In this document: positions 46,621 to 58,498 of the stretch, piece after piece
Layout of the letters: each line of letters starts with the position of its first letter
Numbering within the stretch: position 1 is the stretch's first letter
Assembly: GCA_036583965.1 (NCBI GenBank)
Contig: JAZBQD010000017.1
Coordinates: forward strand, 23,222,385 to 23,286,384
Length of the DNA: 64,000 nt
Direction of reading: 5' to 3'
Source: Prunella strophiata
Taxonomy: Eukaryota > Chordata > Aves > Passeriformes > Prunellidae
Made by a program: the position numbers and the translations under genes
The notes under the pieces: model-generated
What the model was told of the DNA's origin: nothing
Database searches by the model: none
What the model saw: the letters and a program-made list of their open reading frames with translations, nothing else

Positions 46621-49600
46621 GCTCCTTTGCAGCATCAAGCTGTGTTTCAGGAGCCTTATGCATCTCAGCTCCACTTCAAGTGTGTGTTCTCATCATTTGC
46701 AGTTGTGTCAAATGCCTTTTACGAGCTGTAATTTTTACCCTGTTCCCAGGGAGGGAGGGAGGTGGCTGCATTACTACATCCAGGCTTCACCACCTCTAGT
46801 GAGTGTGAATGAGGGGTCAGCCACAGTTTGTGTGAAACACCAGGGTGTTTCTCTCTGTCCCCCATTTTAGGCCAAGGAGGGTGTGTGCGCATTTCACAAC
46901 CCTGTGCCCAAACCTGTGGTCAGCAGCCAACCCCCTTCTCACCAAACTGCTGAACATTTCTAGTTTATGCTCCCCACACTTCAGCTGCTGCTCCACGAGT
47001 CCAGTATTGACACAACTGTCAGCTTAGCCCTGAAGAGGAGACACTGCCTTGTTTAACTTCAGCTTATTTCACTTTATCTAGAACAAACACTGTCCTTGCC
47101 AGTTTTGTTTTTTTTCTCTCTCTCCACTCTTCACCTCATCCCAAAAAGGACTGAAAAGGAATTAATTTCCAGCTGCTCAGGAAAAGAAAGAGGAAAAAAG
47201 AGCAGAACAATTCACAGTGAAGACAAATTTCAACTGAAAAATGGCATTGCCTTTACTGAGCTGTAAATACAGATGGCATGCTGCTCTTTTGTGAAGGAAT
47301 GAGGAAAGAGAAAGCATAACTCTATCAAAATGAGTAAAGATATCTGCAATATCATGAATTTAACAGCATTTCATATTACAGTATAGAGAATGCTTAGCCC
47401 AAGATCTAGAAGATGAAAGGGCTGAAGCATGAGGAAATTGCCTCCACTTCTGAAAAGACCACTACATTGCTAATAGACTCCTGGGCAAAAGCTTCCTTAT
47501 TGCACTGGGGTTAGAGGAAGTCCAGTCTTAAGAAGATGGGACTCAGACAGTGACTCAGGATACAGCAGTCTCATAAGAAAAGGGGGCTAGTGGAAAGGTG
47601 TATGCTGCTCATCAACAAGATGTGAGGCAACACTGTAGAAAACTGCTGTGCACTTACAGTAATTTTGCCCTGAATAAATGTACAGCCTAATTAATTCTGA
47701 TTTATACTGAGCTCTGCCTGACCTAAAACTTTCCTTTTCCAAGTTTTAAACCATGAAAATTCAGAGTACAGCTAGCCCTCATTTCAACCAGATATTTCTC
47801 TCTACTCCTTTGCTAGGACCTACCCCAGCACAGAGGGTTCTTGGCTTAGGATTTACATGCCAAGTGGGGAATTTACCATCATTCAGAGCTCAGATTCCTA
47901 GCCTGTGGTTCAAGGCAATGCAGGACTTGGAGTCATATAATTTCAGCCCAAACCTTCCCTTCCTGTCGCTAAACTGGGACCATCATTCCTCACCTCTTTG
48001 CTGCTCTCAGTCTGTTGTTCCACGTGCTTTGTTGGTACCTCTGTCCTGCTTGGGTACAGAGACAATTCTGAAACACAGATGTGAGAAATATTCATTGTTT
48101 TTTATGCCAAGGGCAGCGTGCAGGTGCAGACAGACCCCAAAGGCCATGGCTTGACTGAGTGCATGGCTGTGCCACGCTGGCTCCATGGGCCACCCTGCCT
48201 TTGGGCAGGAATCCCTCCTACCTGTGGGGGCAGATCTGTGTCTGCTTCCAAACTAACTTCCTTTTTGAAAGACAGCCCAGTTGCCAGAAAACCACACGTG
48301 GCCATGGCTGAAATACCAGGAGTGTGATTCTGTCTCAGGGATTTGCTGCCTTCATGCTGTGCTCCAGCTGTGCTTTCATGGCAGATGACATCAGCAGCGC
48401 TCCTCAAGACCAGCATATAATATTCTCAAAGCAATGCAGAAACTAATTAATTCCAAGTATTCCCTTAATCTCATAACACAGCTTGTATATGCCTTTACTT
48501 TTGCACATGCAGGAATCAAGCCTTCTTCTTTCTCCTCATCCTAAGTGGTCTTGAAGTAACTAACATTAAATAAACATGCAAGGTTGTATATATTCCCTAC
48601 AGACTGCATGACGTTTTTGCAATGTGTGTCTCATTAAGATCAAATGGGCAAAGGGAATTCTGGCATTGAGTAATAAAACAATCATGACAGTCCTTGTGTA
48701 AGCCTAAGGTTTTAGAGAAATTAACCACCAAATCCAACATTTCAAAAAGTGTCCTTTATTTTCACATGTGCAACTACACCACTCCATCAATTCACATCCT
48801 GACTATCTCACACTGAATACAAACTAGTAGGGGCACCTAAAAATCAGGTGTCATCAGTCTCATCTCAGTCCTGCAGCTTTTTGGTCAAAACTCTGCAGAG
48901 TTGGTAAGAAATATTTTCAGAAAATCCTGCAATTCCTAGATCACATAATAAAAAAGAATCCCCACTGTGACTACATCTCTTTTAGGGCTTGTGTTAGATC
49001 CAAATCCATTTGAACAACTCTTTAGAGAAGTTAAACGTCTCACAAAGCTGTTATATCTCTTTTGACACAGCAAGAAATGGATTTGGTTAGATTGATGCAA
49101 TCTCACCAGAATAACTCTGTGGTCCTATGACCCTGATTGCCCACCATCACAAATGGTAGAGTTTTGCACCTTTTCTTGAGTACTGCACATAGCCCTGAGC
49201 CCATCTCCGCTCATGAAGTTTTTTCTTGAACTTCCCAGACTATGCATTGCTCTTGGCATTGTACCCTTCATAATGATATGCAGCAGTGGACAAAAGTGGT
49301 TAATAAATGTATTCAAAAATTCAAATTGAAAATGAAAAGAAAAATAACTATTTTACATTATTGTTGGGTTTTTTTCCCTGTGTTCTTTCTCTATCAAATT
49401 GAGTTGTATTTCTATTGTTTGTCCTCTGTCTCATGCAGCTGTTTGCTTGAGGCTACACTGAATGAATGAACATGAATGAAGCCCCAGGAAATGCATTTTT
49501 ACAAGGTTGTCACTGTTCACAGTGGTAAAAAAAAGCTTAAAAATGTGAATAAAGCAATTGCTGCAGGGTTAGCAACTGTAAAATAAAGAGAAGGGAAGTC

Positions 49601-50775
49601 ACAACATAGTACCAAAAGTTGTTGAGGGTGTTTTCTTCTAATCTAGCTGTCCTGAGGCTTTTTTTTCCAGGATTTTGTGATGTTTTGGAACGATGTCTGC
49701 TGCAGCAGGTTGGATAGAGTGACAGTTGAAAAATCTGAGGAGACCAAAGGAATAGATCAACTGGCATCTGCTTTACTTGCCTTTTAGTGTCCCTGATTGT
49801 AGCCACTCAATTAAGAAAGTTCTTTGCATGAGGCCACTGATTCCCTTCCAGTGCAGAAACAGCTGGAGGGGCACACATCCACGTGAGCCTCTGTTAAGGC
49901 ATGTGGGGTGTGTGCTCCTGGCCTGTTGCACAATTTAATTAGTAATTGGGGTAACCATTAGCACTTGGGACCATGGTGGTGGTGTCATCATGCTGACACC
50001 ACAATATACGTGCCTTGATGGCAGTGACTTTTGCAAGAAAAAGTATGTGATTGACAGCCTCAGCATCCAGTCCTGGTCTGCAGCAATGAGGCACAGCTTC
50101 TTGGAAACTGTTGCAACTCTTGATTTCTTGGGGGGTTTTGGTTTTCTTGGCTTTTTTTATTCCTAGTTTTTTCATGATGGACAATATAATTTGCCAAGGA
50201 GTTGTTCCATTTCCACCTCTGGTTGTGTGTACCCCCAGGCTGAGACTTTCCTTTGGTCAGAGTGCCAAAAATGCCTTTCCTTGAGTAGGAAATTATCATT
50301 GAGCACAGGGGAGTCTGATCCCACCATTGGTATTATTGCTCACCAGAAAAGTAAAAGTAACCCCAGGTACACCAAAGGCTTCTGTGTGATGTACTGCAGA
50401 AAGCCTCTCTCCTTTGCACTGGATTTACCAACACCCTTGTAAAAAAACACTGTCAGATGTTTTACTTACAAGACACAGCCCAAAATCACATCTCTCATAC
50501 CCAGGTAGGTGGTGTAGCATCTGTCAGCTTTGTAAGGCTCATGATCCAGCCCATTATCCATTTATGAAATGTTGCCTCCAAGAGGAAGATGAGCAGGACA
50601 AGTGGGAGCTGTGTTACCTGTGGATCTGGAAGTGACCTCTATCCGTCACAAGGAAGCAGCAGCAATGGTCTAAACATTTGACACACAACATCACAAAGCA
50701 TAGCAGGGATTTAAGTGGGCAATAATATGGAAAAGATGTTAAATATTTCTGTGTTCTTAGGGTACAGCTGATGCC
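46621..50775. other. Noncoding sequence, no feature recognised
   Basis: AT-rich DNA with moderately GC-rich stretches at about 46.8-47.0 and 48.1-48.4 kb. No CpG island, repeat family or coding domain recognised. Confidence 0.45.
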
Positions 50776-51540
50776 TGTCTGGGTTTAATACAATTTAAGG
50801 GGCAGACACTCCAAAATGAGTTACCACCCTTTTTTTTGTAACTACTCCCCTTTTTACCAACAAGGAGAGACTGCTTCTCCTTGACAAAAACTCACACTTT
50901 ACCCAAACAACAGTGAACAAGGACTGAACAAAAAGAAAAGCTGGAGTCCAAAACCAGGGAAATGCCCCCTCAATCTCTCTGGTGGTGGCTGTTTGCCAAT
51001 CTCTCTGCTGAAGAACTGACAGAGAGGCTTTGGCTTCTGGCAGTCAGGAACAGAAGAGCTCATCCAATGCACAGAGCCAGCCTCTCTGACTGGGCCAGCA
51101 GAGTTCCGACCTGCTGGTGAGCTGCAGGGAATGGGAATGGTCCCACTGAGCATCGAGGGACCATGGCCTGGCTCCAAATGGCCCCAGATCCAGGCTGTGG
51201 ACAGGGTTTGTGGAATCTGCCTGAAACAGTTCAGGATTGCAAAGTTCAGCCTCTTGGGTTGCTGCTTGGAGATCTGCCTGGAGCAACCTGCTCGGGAGCC
51301 CAGAAGGAGGAAAAACAGGCTTGTGCCTTGCACTATCCCAACTCCCCTACAAGAATGAAAGATAAAGGCAAGAGAGCACCTTCCTGAGCAGCCCTGACCT
51401 TAAAAAAGGTCCTGGCATTTCCCTTTCCAGCTGGCAGGCCTTAAAGAGACAGTAACAATTTTTGGCATTGGACATAGCACAGCGACATATGGAATACAAT
51501 AATATTTTGAGTTATCCAGTGCAGTCCCAAATTTGATAAA
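50776..51540 (+). mobile_element. Possible old LTR or unclassified interspersed repeat
   Basis: About 760 bp whose composition differs from its flanks. It starts TGTCTGGGTTTAATACAATT with a GGGGCAGACACTCC block, passes through a GC-rich middle (about 50.95-51.33 kb) and ends in AT-rich sequence around GACATATGGAATACAATAAT. The TG-start and the GC-rich centre with an AT-rich 3' part resemble solo LTRs of avian endogenous retroviruses. I see no unambiguous CA terminus, target-site duplication, primer-binding site or viral coding sequence. The open frames here (up to 144 codons) are not viral proteins I recognise. A short hairpin GACCTT-AAAA-AAGGTC lies at 51396-51411. Confidence 0.3.
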
Positions 51541-51766
51541 GTTTTCATTGCATTCATCAGTTCAAGTGCAGATCTAAGAGATCTCCATGGGTTTATCACA
51601 CTTCTACCCTTATATTATCTTTTTATTCCAAACCCATTATTTTATGAAACTTTTAAACAGTTATTACACACATTGTGTTATCTTATGTTCAGTCTTCCAG
51701 GATTGCAAACAAAGCCTAGGTTATGCTGTTTATTTAACTTCAGCTAGGCTTACATCCTGTTCCCTG
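51541..51766. other. AT-rich spacer
   Basis: Short anonymous AT-rich sequence between the possible LTR and the T-rich simple repeat. Confidence 0.4.
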
Positions 51767-51792
51767 GTTTTTTTTTTTTTTTTTTTTTTTTG

Positions 51793-51822
<30 letters not shown>
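51767..51822 (+). repeat. Poly-T followed by GTTTT pentamers
   Basis: About 23 thymines are followed by six GTTTT units and a further T run. On the minus strand it would be an A-rich, CAAAA-type tail. Confidence 0.93.
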
Positions 51823-51823
<1 letters not shown>

Positions 51824-54800
51824 TCTTTGCTGATGCTACTGGTTTTGGTTTTCCTTCCACTGGAATCCTATTATTTTTAATTAAAAGAAATAGCTTCAAT
51901 GTATTTTTTTCTGAAATAATGCAGACTATCTAAAGAATGCTAGAGTAGTTATTTTCATTCACTTCCTTCTAAAACTTCCATTGTAATTTGAACAGGGTTT
52001 AAACCACTTCTGAAGTTCCTGTGTAGTGCTTTCCCTGTTGAATATTTTACACTATTTATTTCATTGTTTCCTTCCTCAAGTGCTATCAGGCAGTCTTTTA
52101 AGTTAGAGGTTGCTCTAAATAAAATGTCTTGGTATTTCTCAAGGGAGGAGAGTGTCTTAGTGTGCTTGTTCTGCCCTTGTGCTGGGGCACACCTGCAGTA
52201 CCAGCAAGTGCCCAAGGGGTCTGCTCTGGTGGGATGTGTCGTAGGGCTGAGACCAGGGTGAAGACTTTTCCTCTCATTAACATACACATACTTTATCAAA
52301 ATGCTTCTGGCATGGGTCACTTAGGTGAACAGACAATCCCCATATTTTTCTTCAAAGAAAGAGACATGCTACAAGGCACCCCAGAAAATATATTGATACA
52401 GCCTGCATCAGTCAGCCTGACATATATTGTAAGTGATTTCAGTGGGCATCACTCATGTCTACTCTTCCATTTCTGGGAAACATCATTAACTCAGTAATTA
52501 CATGCAAGTTCCATGTCAGCATCCCTTGGCACATTGACCACTGTTTCCCCACTCTTGGCAGGTAAGCTCTTTTCAAATCCCTCTACACCAGTTCCTTGTC
52601 ATTGCCTATGGTTTCATCATCTGTTCCAGGCCAGCTATGGGCAGACCTCAGTGACACTGAAAAGATACTTGGGCTATCTATAAACTGTTGAATTTGGTTT
52701 GATTCACTTCTTGCTTGGATTGCAGATAATATTTGCAGGCCTCTGCACTGCATCATCTTCTGCCTTTTTCATATGTATGAATTATTTGGTCCAAGGCATG
52801 TGAAGTTGTTTCTCCATGAAAAACACACAAAGGCAACAGAGTGGTTCTACAACATTGCAGAATTCATTTGCAGAGTGATACTAATATGTGAAGTTTGGCT
52901 AAGTAAGAAATGCTTAAGGAAAAAAGCAGAGAAAATACAAAAATACCCTGTGTTTGAGCTGCCACAAAATCAAAAATAGATGAATACTTTTGCTGAAGTT
53001 CAGAAGCAGCATCCAAAGTGGATCAAACACAGACCTGTTGTTAGAGACATAGCCCATGCTCTTTTCAAAGCATAAGTTGCTGCTTGCATTGCTGTGATGA
53101 AAAAACAATTAGATAAGCTTGGTGGTTCCTTAACTCTCCCACAGAATATTTTGCTTGTCTAAAGCAGAGTTTTTGGTGGATCTCAGAAATCCTGGCTAGG
53201 TAAGGGTCGTAAGGCTGAAGTAATTACTGATTGTAATTTGCTGAAAATGCCAAGGACAGAGATTCTTGAAGTTACTAGCAGCATTCAGTTACATCATAAT
53301 TCCACATGACTGAGTTCTATCTAGAAGCTTCCTGAGATTTCTGAACAAATGTCATAACATTAAGGACTCTAATACTATCATATAATTTTAAAGAAATCTG
53401 CACACTAGTGGTGCTTCTTCATTAAAACATGGAGTGTTTTGTCCCCTTGTGAGGACACAAGGTAAGCTGCTAAAATAAAAAAGAGGCCACCATAGTGATT
53501 GAAGAGACCAGTCACTTTCGCAGAGTGCCTGACAGGATGGAACCCAGCAACACCCCAGCTCTGGAAAACCTCCTGATTTATGCTGTGGCCATCTGCATGA
53601 ATTTCATAATGCTAACCAAAACTTCAGACAAGCACCACTCCCAGCTCTGAAAGAGTCAACAGGTTCGTAGTCTAGTCCTGACCAACAGTGATCCAACCTA
53701 GTGTTTGAGAGCTGCATGAGGCTCATTCTGCTCTCCTCTGTACAGGCAAGACAGTGTTGGCTACTGCTCTCTCCTCTCTTGCTTTGCTGCTACAGCTCAG
53801 ATTTCATCCACTCTCAGGTATTTCTTCCCCACTCTCCCAGGTCCTGCATCTCTCCACAGCTTTTTGAGATGTGGGGTTTCAGCCCAACCAACTGCACCTT
53901 CACTCACTCTAAACATCCTGGCCCTTTGTGACACACCCTGCAAGTTCCAAGGAATCACTGGGGGAAAATACTGCAGTGGCATTGCAGTTGCTTCCCTACA
54001 AAGCAATGAAACCACAACTCCCTTTCTACTGCCTCTCAAAGCCACTCCATCAGGTTTTGTCCCCCGTTCCACCTCCTAGGTAGGCTTCATGTCTCAAGTT
54101 TTTGGATGAAAATAAAAATTATTTCTTCCCATCTCCTTAACACATACATAAAATAACTGATGGTTGTATCATTTGTAACCTGTTTGAAGGTTTATGTGCA
54201 CATGCACCTTCTCTAAATTAGGCACTCTTAGTTGTCTGCAGGAGAAGCCAGGTAATATTTTCAAACTTTCTTGTGGCTTTTGTTTGTCTCTGTCTTTCAG
54301 AAAGTGAGGAAGCAAATGCACATTCCTGCCAAGGCTTCCTGAGCTTCAAGTAATTTGAGGGATTTGTCCCCCAGCTGAATCTGTTTAGTTTGAAGTGTCT
54401 TCTTTCACTGTTAACACCTTCTAAATCTCTCCTGAAAATCTTGCATATATAATCACTTAACTGCACTGACAGTGCAGTTACACAGGTTTGCTTTTATGGA
54501 GAGGAAAAAAGTCATTGCTGTTTGCCAAAAACAGTTTAAATGCACTCACTCTTCACAGAAATAGGGCCACTAGACCTTGTAGGTGTCCAGGAAAAGAAAA
54601 TGATGCAGTAGTTATAATGACAAATAGACAGTGAATATCACTGTCAAAGCCATCCTTATCTCCAAAGGGATGTCTCTGGCTACAAAAATTTAACTTTCAT
54701 GACCTCTTCCTTCTGCCTTTTTTGTAGGTGAGCAGCTGGTTCCAATTACCCTGCAGGAATGCTGACCCCAGGATGGTGCAGAAGTGAATGTGCTGTACAA

Positions 54801-55029
54801 AACCTGCAGCCTTAGTGAAGAAGGGAAAGGAGTGTCCTGCAAAGATCATTGAATAATGACTAATGACCCATTTCCTATGTACATGATCTATCTGGAGACA
54901 TTATCTGATTGGCTCGTGTTGTTTCAGCTTCCTGTCTGAAAAAATTGTGTTTCAGAGCACAGAAGCTACTGGAATGACTCAGGGAGAATGTATGCTACAC
55001 CTCTATAGCCTTCCCCAAGGCTATGTATT
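51823..55029. other. Noncoding sequence, no feature recognised
   Basis: AT-rich DNA without a recognised repeat, exon or RNA gene. Confidence 0.45.
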
Positions 55030-55090
<61 letters not shown>

Positions 55091-55091
55091 A
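55030..55091 (+). repeat. (A)15 plus (TA)n microsatellite
   Basis: Fifteen adenines pass directly into about 47 bp of TA repeat with a single C interruption (TACATA at about 55061-55066). Probably length-polymorphic. Confidence 0.95.
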
Positions 55092-57801
55092 AGGGCAATC
55101 TTCTCCACTTCAGAAATGAGTGCCTGGAGGTGAAAATGAATCCTTTCCCTTTCTGTGTTCCCTCCCAGGCATTAAGAGTTCTATAACCTTGTTGACATTA
55201 CCCTGTGACACAAAATGTCTTTAATTATGGAAGTGGAACATTAATTTCCACACATGTTTAGCTTGTAGTCTGTTGTTTTGGTTTCAGACATATAGAGAAA
55301 ACTATATCAGGTGCCTGTCACCTGATGTGTTTTTTGGTCAGTAGTGGATGTGTTTGTCTAGTAAGAGGTGCCATCCCTCCCAGTAAACCTTGCACTGTCA
55401 ACTATCAGTAAAGTCACACTGAGGTAACACATACTTAGCAGCAGTGGCTCCAAGCACACACACAGTTATGTGAAAGACAGCTGGCTGGTGGGACATGCCA
55501 CACATGTTTAATATATGTGGGAATGTACTGAACAACCAGAAGGAAGAGTGTTAATTTTCTTTTGTCTTACATGAGAAAATGAAGATCATTTAGATGTAAG
55601 GTACCTTATGAATGTCTTGTTTGAATTTGGAGAGGGAGGGAGGCTTTCCAATTCCCCAAGAAGAGGAAAAGGGAATACTTATTCAAAACTGGATGAGTTT
55701 AAAAATTCTCATAGAGATTATTTGAAAAATGGAAAAAAAATGTAATGGCTATTTTACATTTACATGTTCATTTTTCCTATATTTCTCATTTTCAGAACAG
55801 AAGTGTATAGTACAAATTTTAATTACCTGCAGGCATAAAAACTGCCAAGTGACACAGAAGAAAAAATAGCAGGAGAATTTGTAAGATAAGAAAATTAGGA
55901 AAAAAAGAAATATTTCTCTCTTTGCAGATAGTAAATAAGCTAAGAGATCGTATATCAGCTAAAGAGCAGCTGAGAAATCATTTACAAAACTTGGATATTT
56001 TCCTTCTGGAAGATCCAGATGCCTTGGGATGCTCCTGACAGCCTTCCCAGAGCATGGATCAGTGGTGCTCAGGTGTTTGAGCTCTGCAAACACACCCACA
56101 TCCAGCTCTCCCTAATGAGGACATCAAAGGTCACATGAGCTTAGTAATGGACAAGCATATTTCATGCATCATCATCATCATTCTGCAGTTTCAGAAAACC
56201 TGGCTTGGAAAGTCATGCTGAATCTCTCCAAAGACAGTTCTTCTGTTTTTCTAACCATCCTACTAAGAGAATTGTAATCTAAATATGGCCCAGAGTCATA
56301 AATGTACACTGTTTCTAGGAGAGGTACACAGTTCAACGAGTTGGTTTCAGTGGTTACCATGAACTACCCTGTAAAACAACTTAAGGCGAACAGACTGCCA
56401 GATTTCTATTTTGAGCCATGGCATTTTATCAGCTGCCCAAGAATTTATGCAGTGTCAAACAAATGCTATCAGATCCAAGCAAGTGAGGATAAACTTTTCT
56501 CTGGATCAGTTTTGGGAGACCCTAAAGCTCATAAGCATTCTCAGAATAATCCTCTGGGGACCAGAAGACAAAATTCAGATAAAGCCATTTCCTTCAATCT
56601 TATCCTAAAAGGGCTGCATTTTGTCTGAAATATCTTGTGTTATTCCTCTGACCAGTGTCTCAACATGAAAGGATTGCACAAGTAGTTTCCAGCCTTTGTT
56701 GCCTGCATGATATCCAAATTCACAGCAGTAATGAAGAATTATTTTCTTTCAGACCCTGTACACTGTAAATCTCAAAATAATAAGACATCACTGTCTGTCT
56801 GTTCCTGTTTGTGTTCCTATTAGCAGAACTTTTACTCCTGTTCACAGAGACAGCAAAATCTGCCTGGAAATGTGCATATTTCAGATACACCTGGACATTA
56901 GCAGTTACTCCTAAGTATATCTTGCACTTTCTACATGAAAAGCATTTCCTCTTCCTGGCAGCAGGTTTGACCATCTTCCCATGGACCAGAGTAGCATGCT
57001 TCCTATTATTTCACAATGAAACATTTCTGTGTTTGTATGTGTGTACATGCATGTAGTCAGGTTTTTGTTCTGAGCAACAGCAAAGAAAAGACATACATGA
57101 CAGTAAGGCATTCAGACACAAGTCTTCTGCCTTGTTAAGGTATTTTAGTTCATGAGACTGTTTCAGTCTCATATAAGGTTTCTTTCACGAAAAATCTATT
57201 GCTGTATTTTAGTTACATATCTAGACTTTCAATGCCACAACCCAGGAAACTACAAGACAATCTGCACAATCACTCCCAAGAAAGGTCATGCCCCATATGG
57301 AGCCCTTTGAATACCTACACACTGGAGTCAGCAGTTGTGCTTAATATCTGCGAGATATTCCACAACGACATTTAAGGTCATATGTATTTTCATGCTTAGA
57401 AGCTAACTCTGTTATCAGATTTCTAAGAAATGCATAAAGATTTCTTCCAGGCTCCTCCCCTGTCAGAAAACAAGTTATTATTGTCTATTATTTGATGGCA
57501 CAGGAAGATGACCTCTGTCATAGATGCTGGAAGTAATGGAAATGTTCTCTTGAAAGAAAGAGTGGCGATGGAATGGTGCATCTGACCAGAGGAGTCTTTA
57601 AACATTTTCAGGAGTGAATGCCAAGGCTATCCAAAGCTTAGTGTTGTAGAGCAGGAATTCAGTAGCAACAGCAAGGAGTGTGTGATCCTCCCATGGCTGC
57701 ACACATCTGTGGCAGAGCCAGAGGAGCAGTCTGACAAATCAGGACTATAGCAGAGGTATTGCAGCTATGCTGTGGCACTGCCTACTGCTTGCTCATCCCT
57801 C
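55092..57801. other. Noncoding sequence, no feature recognised
   Basis: AT-rich DNA with a small (CAT)5 near 56167-56182. The plus frame at 56302-56628 (108 codons) has no recognisable domain. Confidence 0.45.
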
Positions 57802-58498
57802 CAAAATCACAGAAATATAGAAGGGTTTGGGCTAGAAGGGATGTTAAAGATACCTAGTTCCAACTTGCTTCAACATGGACAGGGACTCCTTACACTGGAT
57901 CAGGTTGCTCAAAGCCTTATCCAACCTGCTCTTGAGCACTTCAGGGGATCCACAAATTCTCTGAGCAACCTGTGCCTGTGCATTGAGCTCCTCACAGTAT
58001 GAATTTCTTCTTGGTATCTAATCTAAACCCACCTTCTTTCAGTTATAAGCCATTACCCATATCCTATCACTATATGTCCTTGTCAAAAGTCACTCTCCAG
58101 CTCTCATGTAGACTACATTTATATACTGGAAGGTGCTACATGGTCTCCCTGAAGTCTTCTCATCTCCAGGCTGAACAACTCACATGGTCCCAGCTGTTTT
58201 CATAGGAGAGGTGCTCCAGCCATCATCTTTATAGCCCTCCTCTGGACTCATTCCATCAGCTCCATGTCCTATCTGTGCTGGGACCCCAGAGCTGGATGCA
58301 GGGTTCCAGGTGGGCTCTCAGCAGAGCAGAGCAGAGGGGCAGAATCCCCTCCCTCCCCTGCTGCCCACGCTGCTTTGGATGCAGCCCAGGACACATTTGG
58401 CTCTCTGGGCTGTGAGTCTACATTGTTGAATCATGTTGAATTTTTCATTCAGCAGCCCCCCCAACCCCTTCTCTTCAGGGCTGCCCTCAATCCAAGGA
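57802..58498 (-). mobile_element. CR1 LINE 3' fragment
   Basis: A minus-strand CR1. Its 3' end lies at the left (AAAATCACAGAAATATAGAAGGGTTTGGGCTAGAAGGG region, the complement of the terminal block). Complements of GGTTGCTC, CAACCTGTGCC, TCTCATCTCCAGGCTGAACA and AGAGCTGGATGCAGGGTTCC follow. It continues to the GGGCTGCCCTCAATCCA block at about 58480-58496. It is 5'-truncated with several small deletions and no catalytic part. The 58.27-58.41 kb portion is strikingly close to the copies at 163-1050 and 34962-35447, but inverted relative to both. Confidence 0.92.

Noticed and set aside
56302..56628. 108-codon plus-strand frame
   Set aside because: No recognisable domain and overlapping frames equally long; treated as chance.
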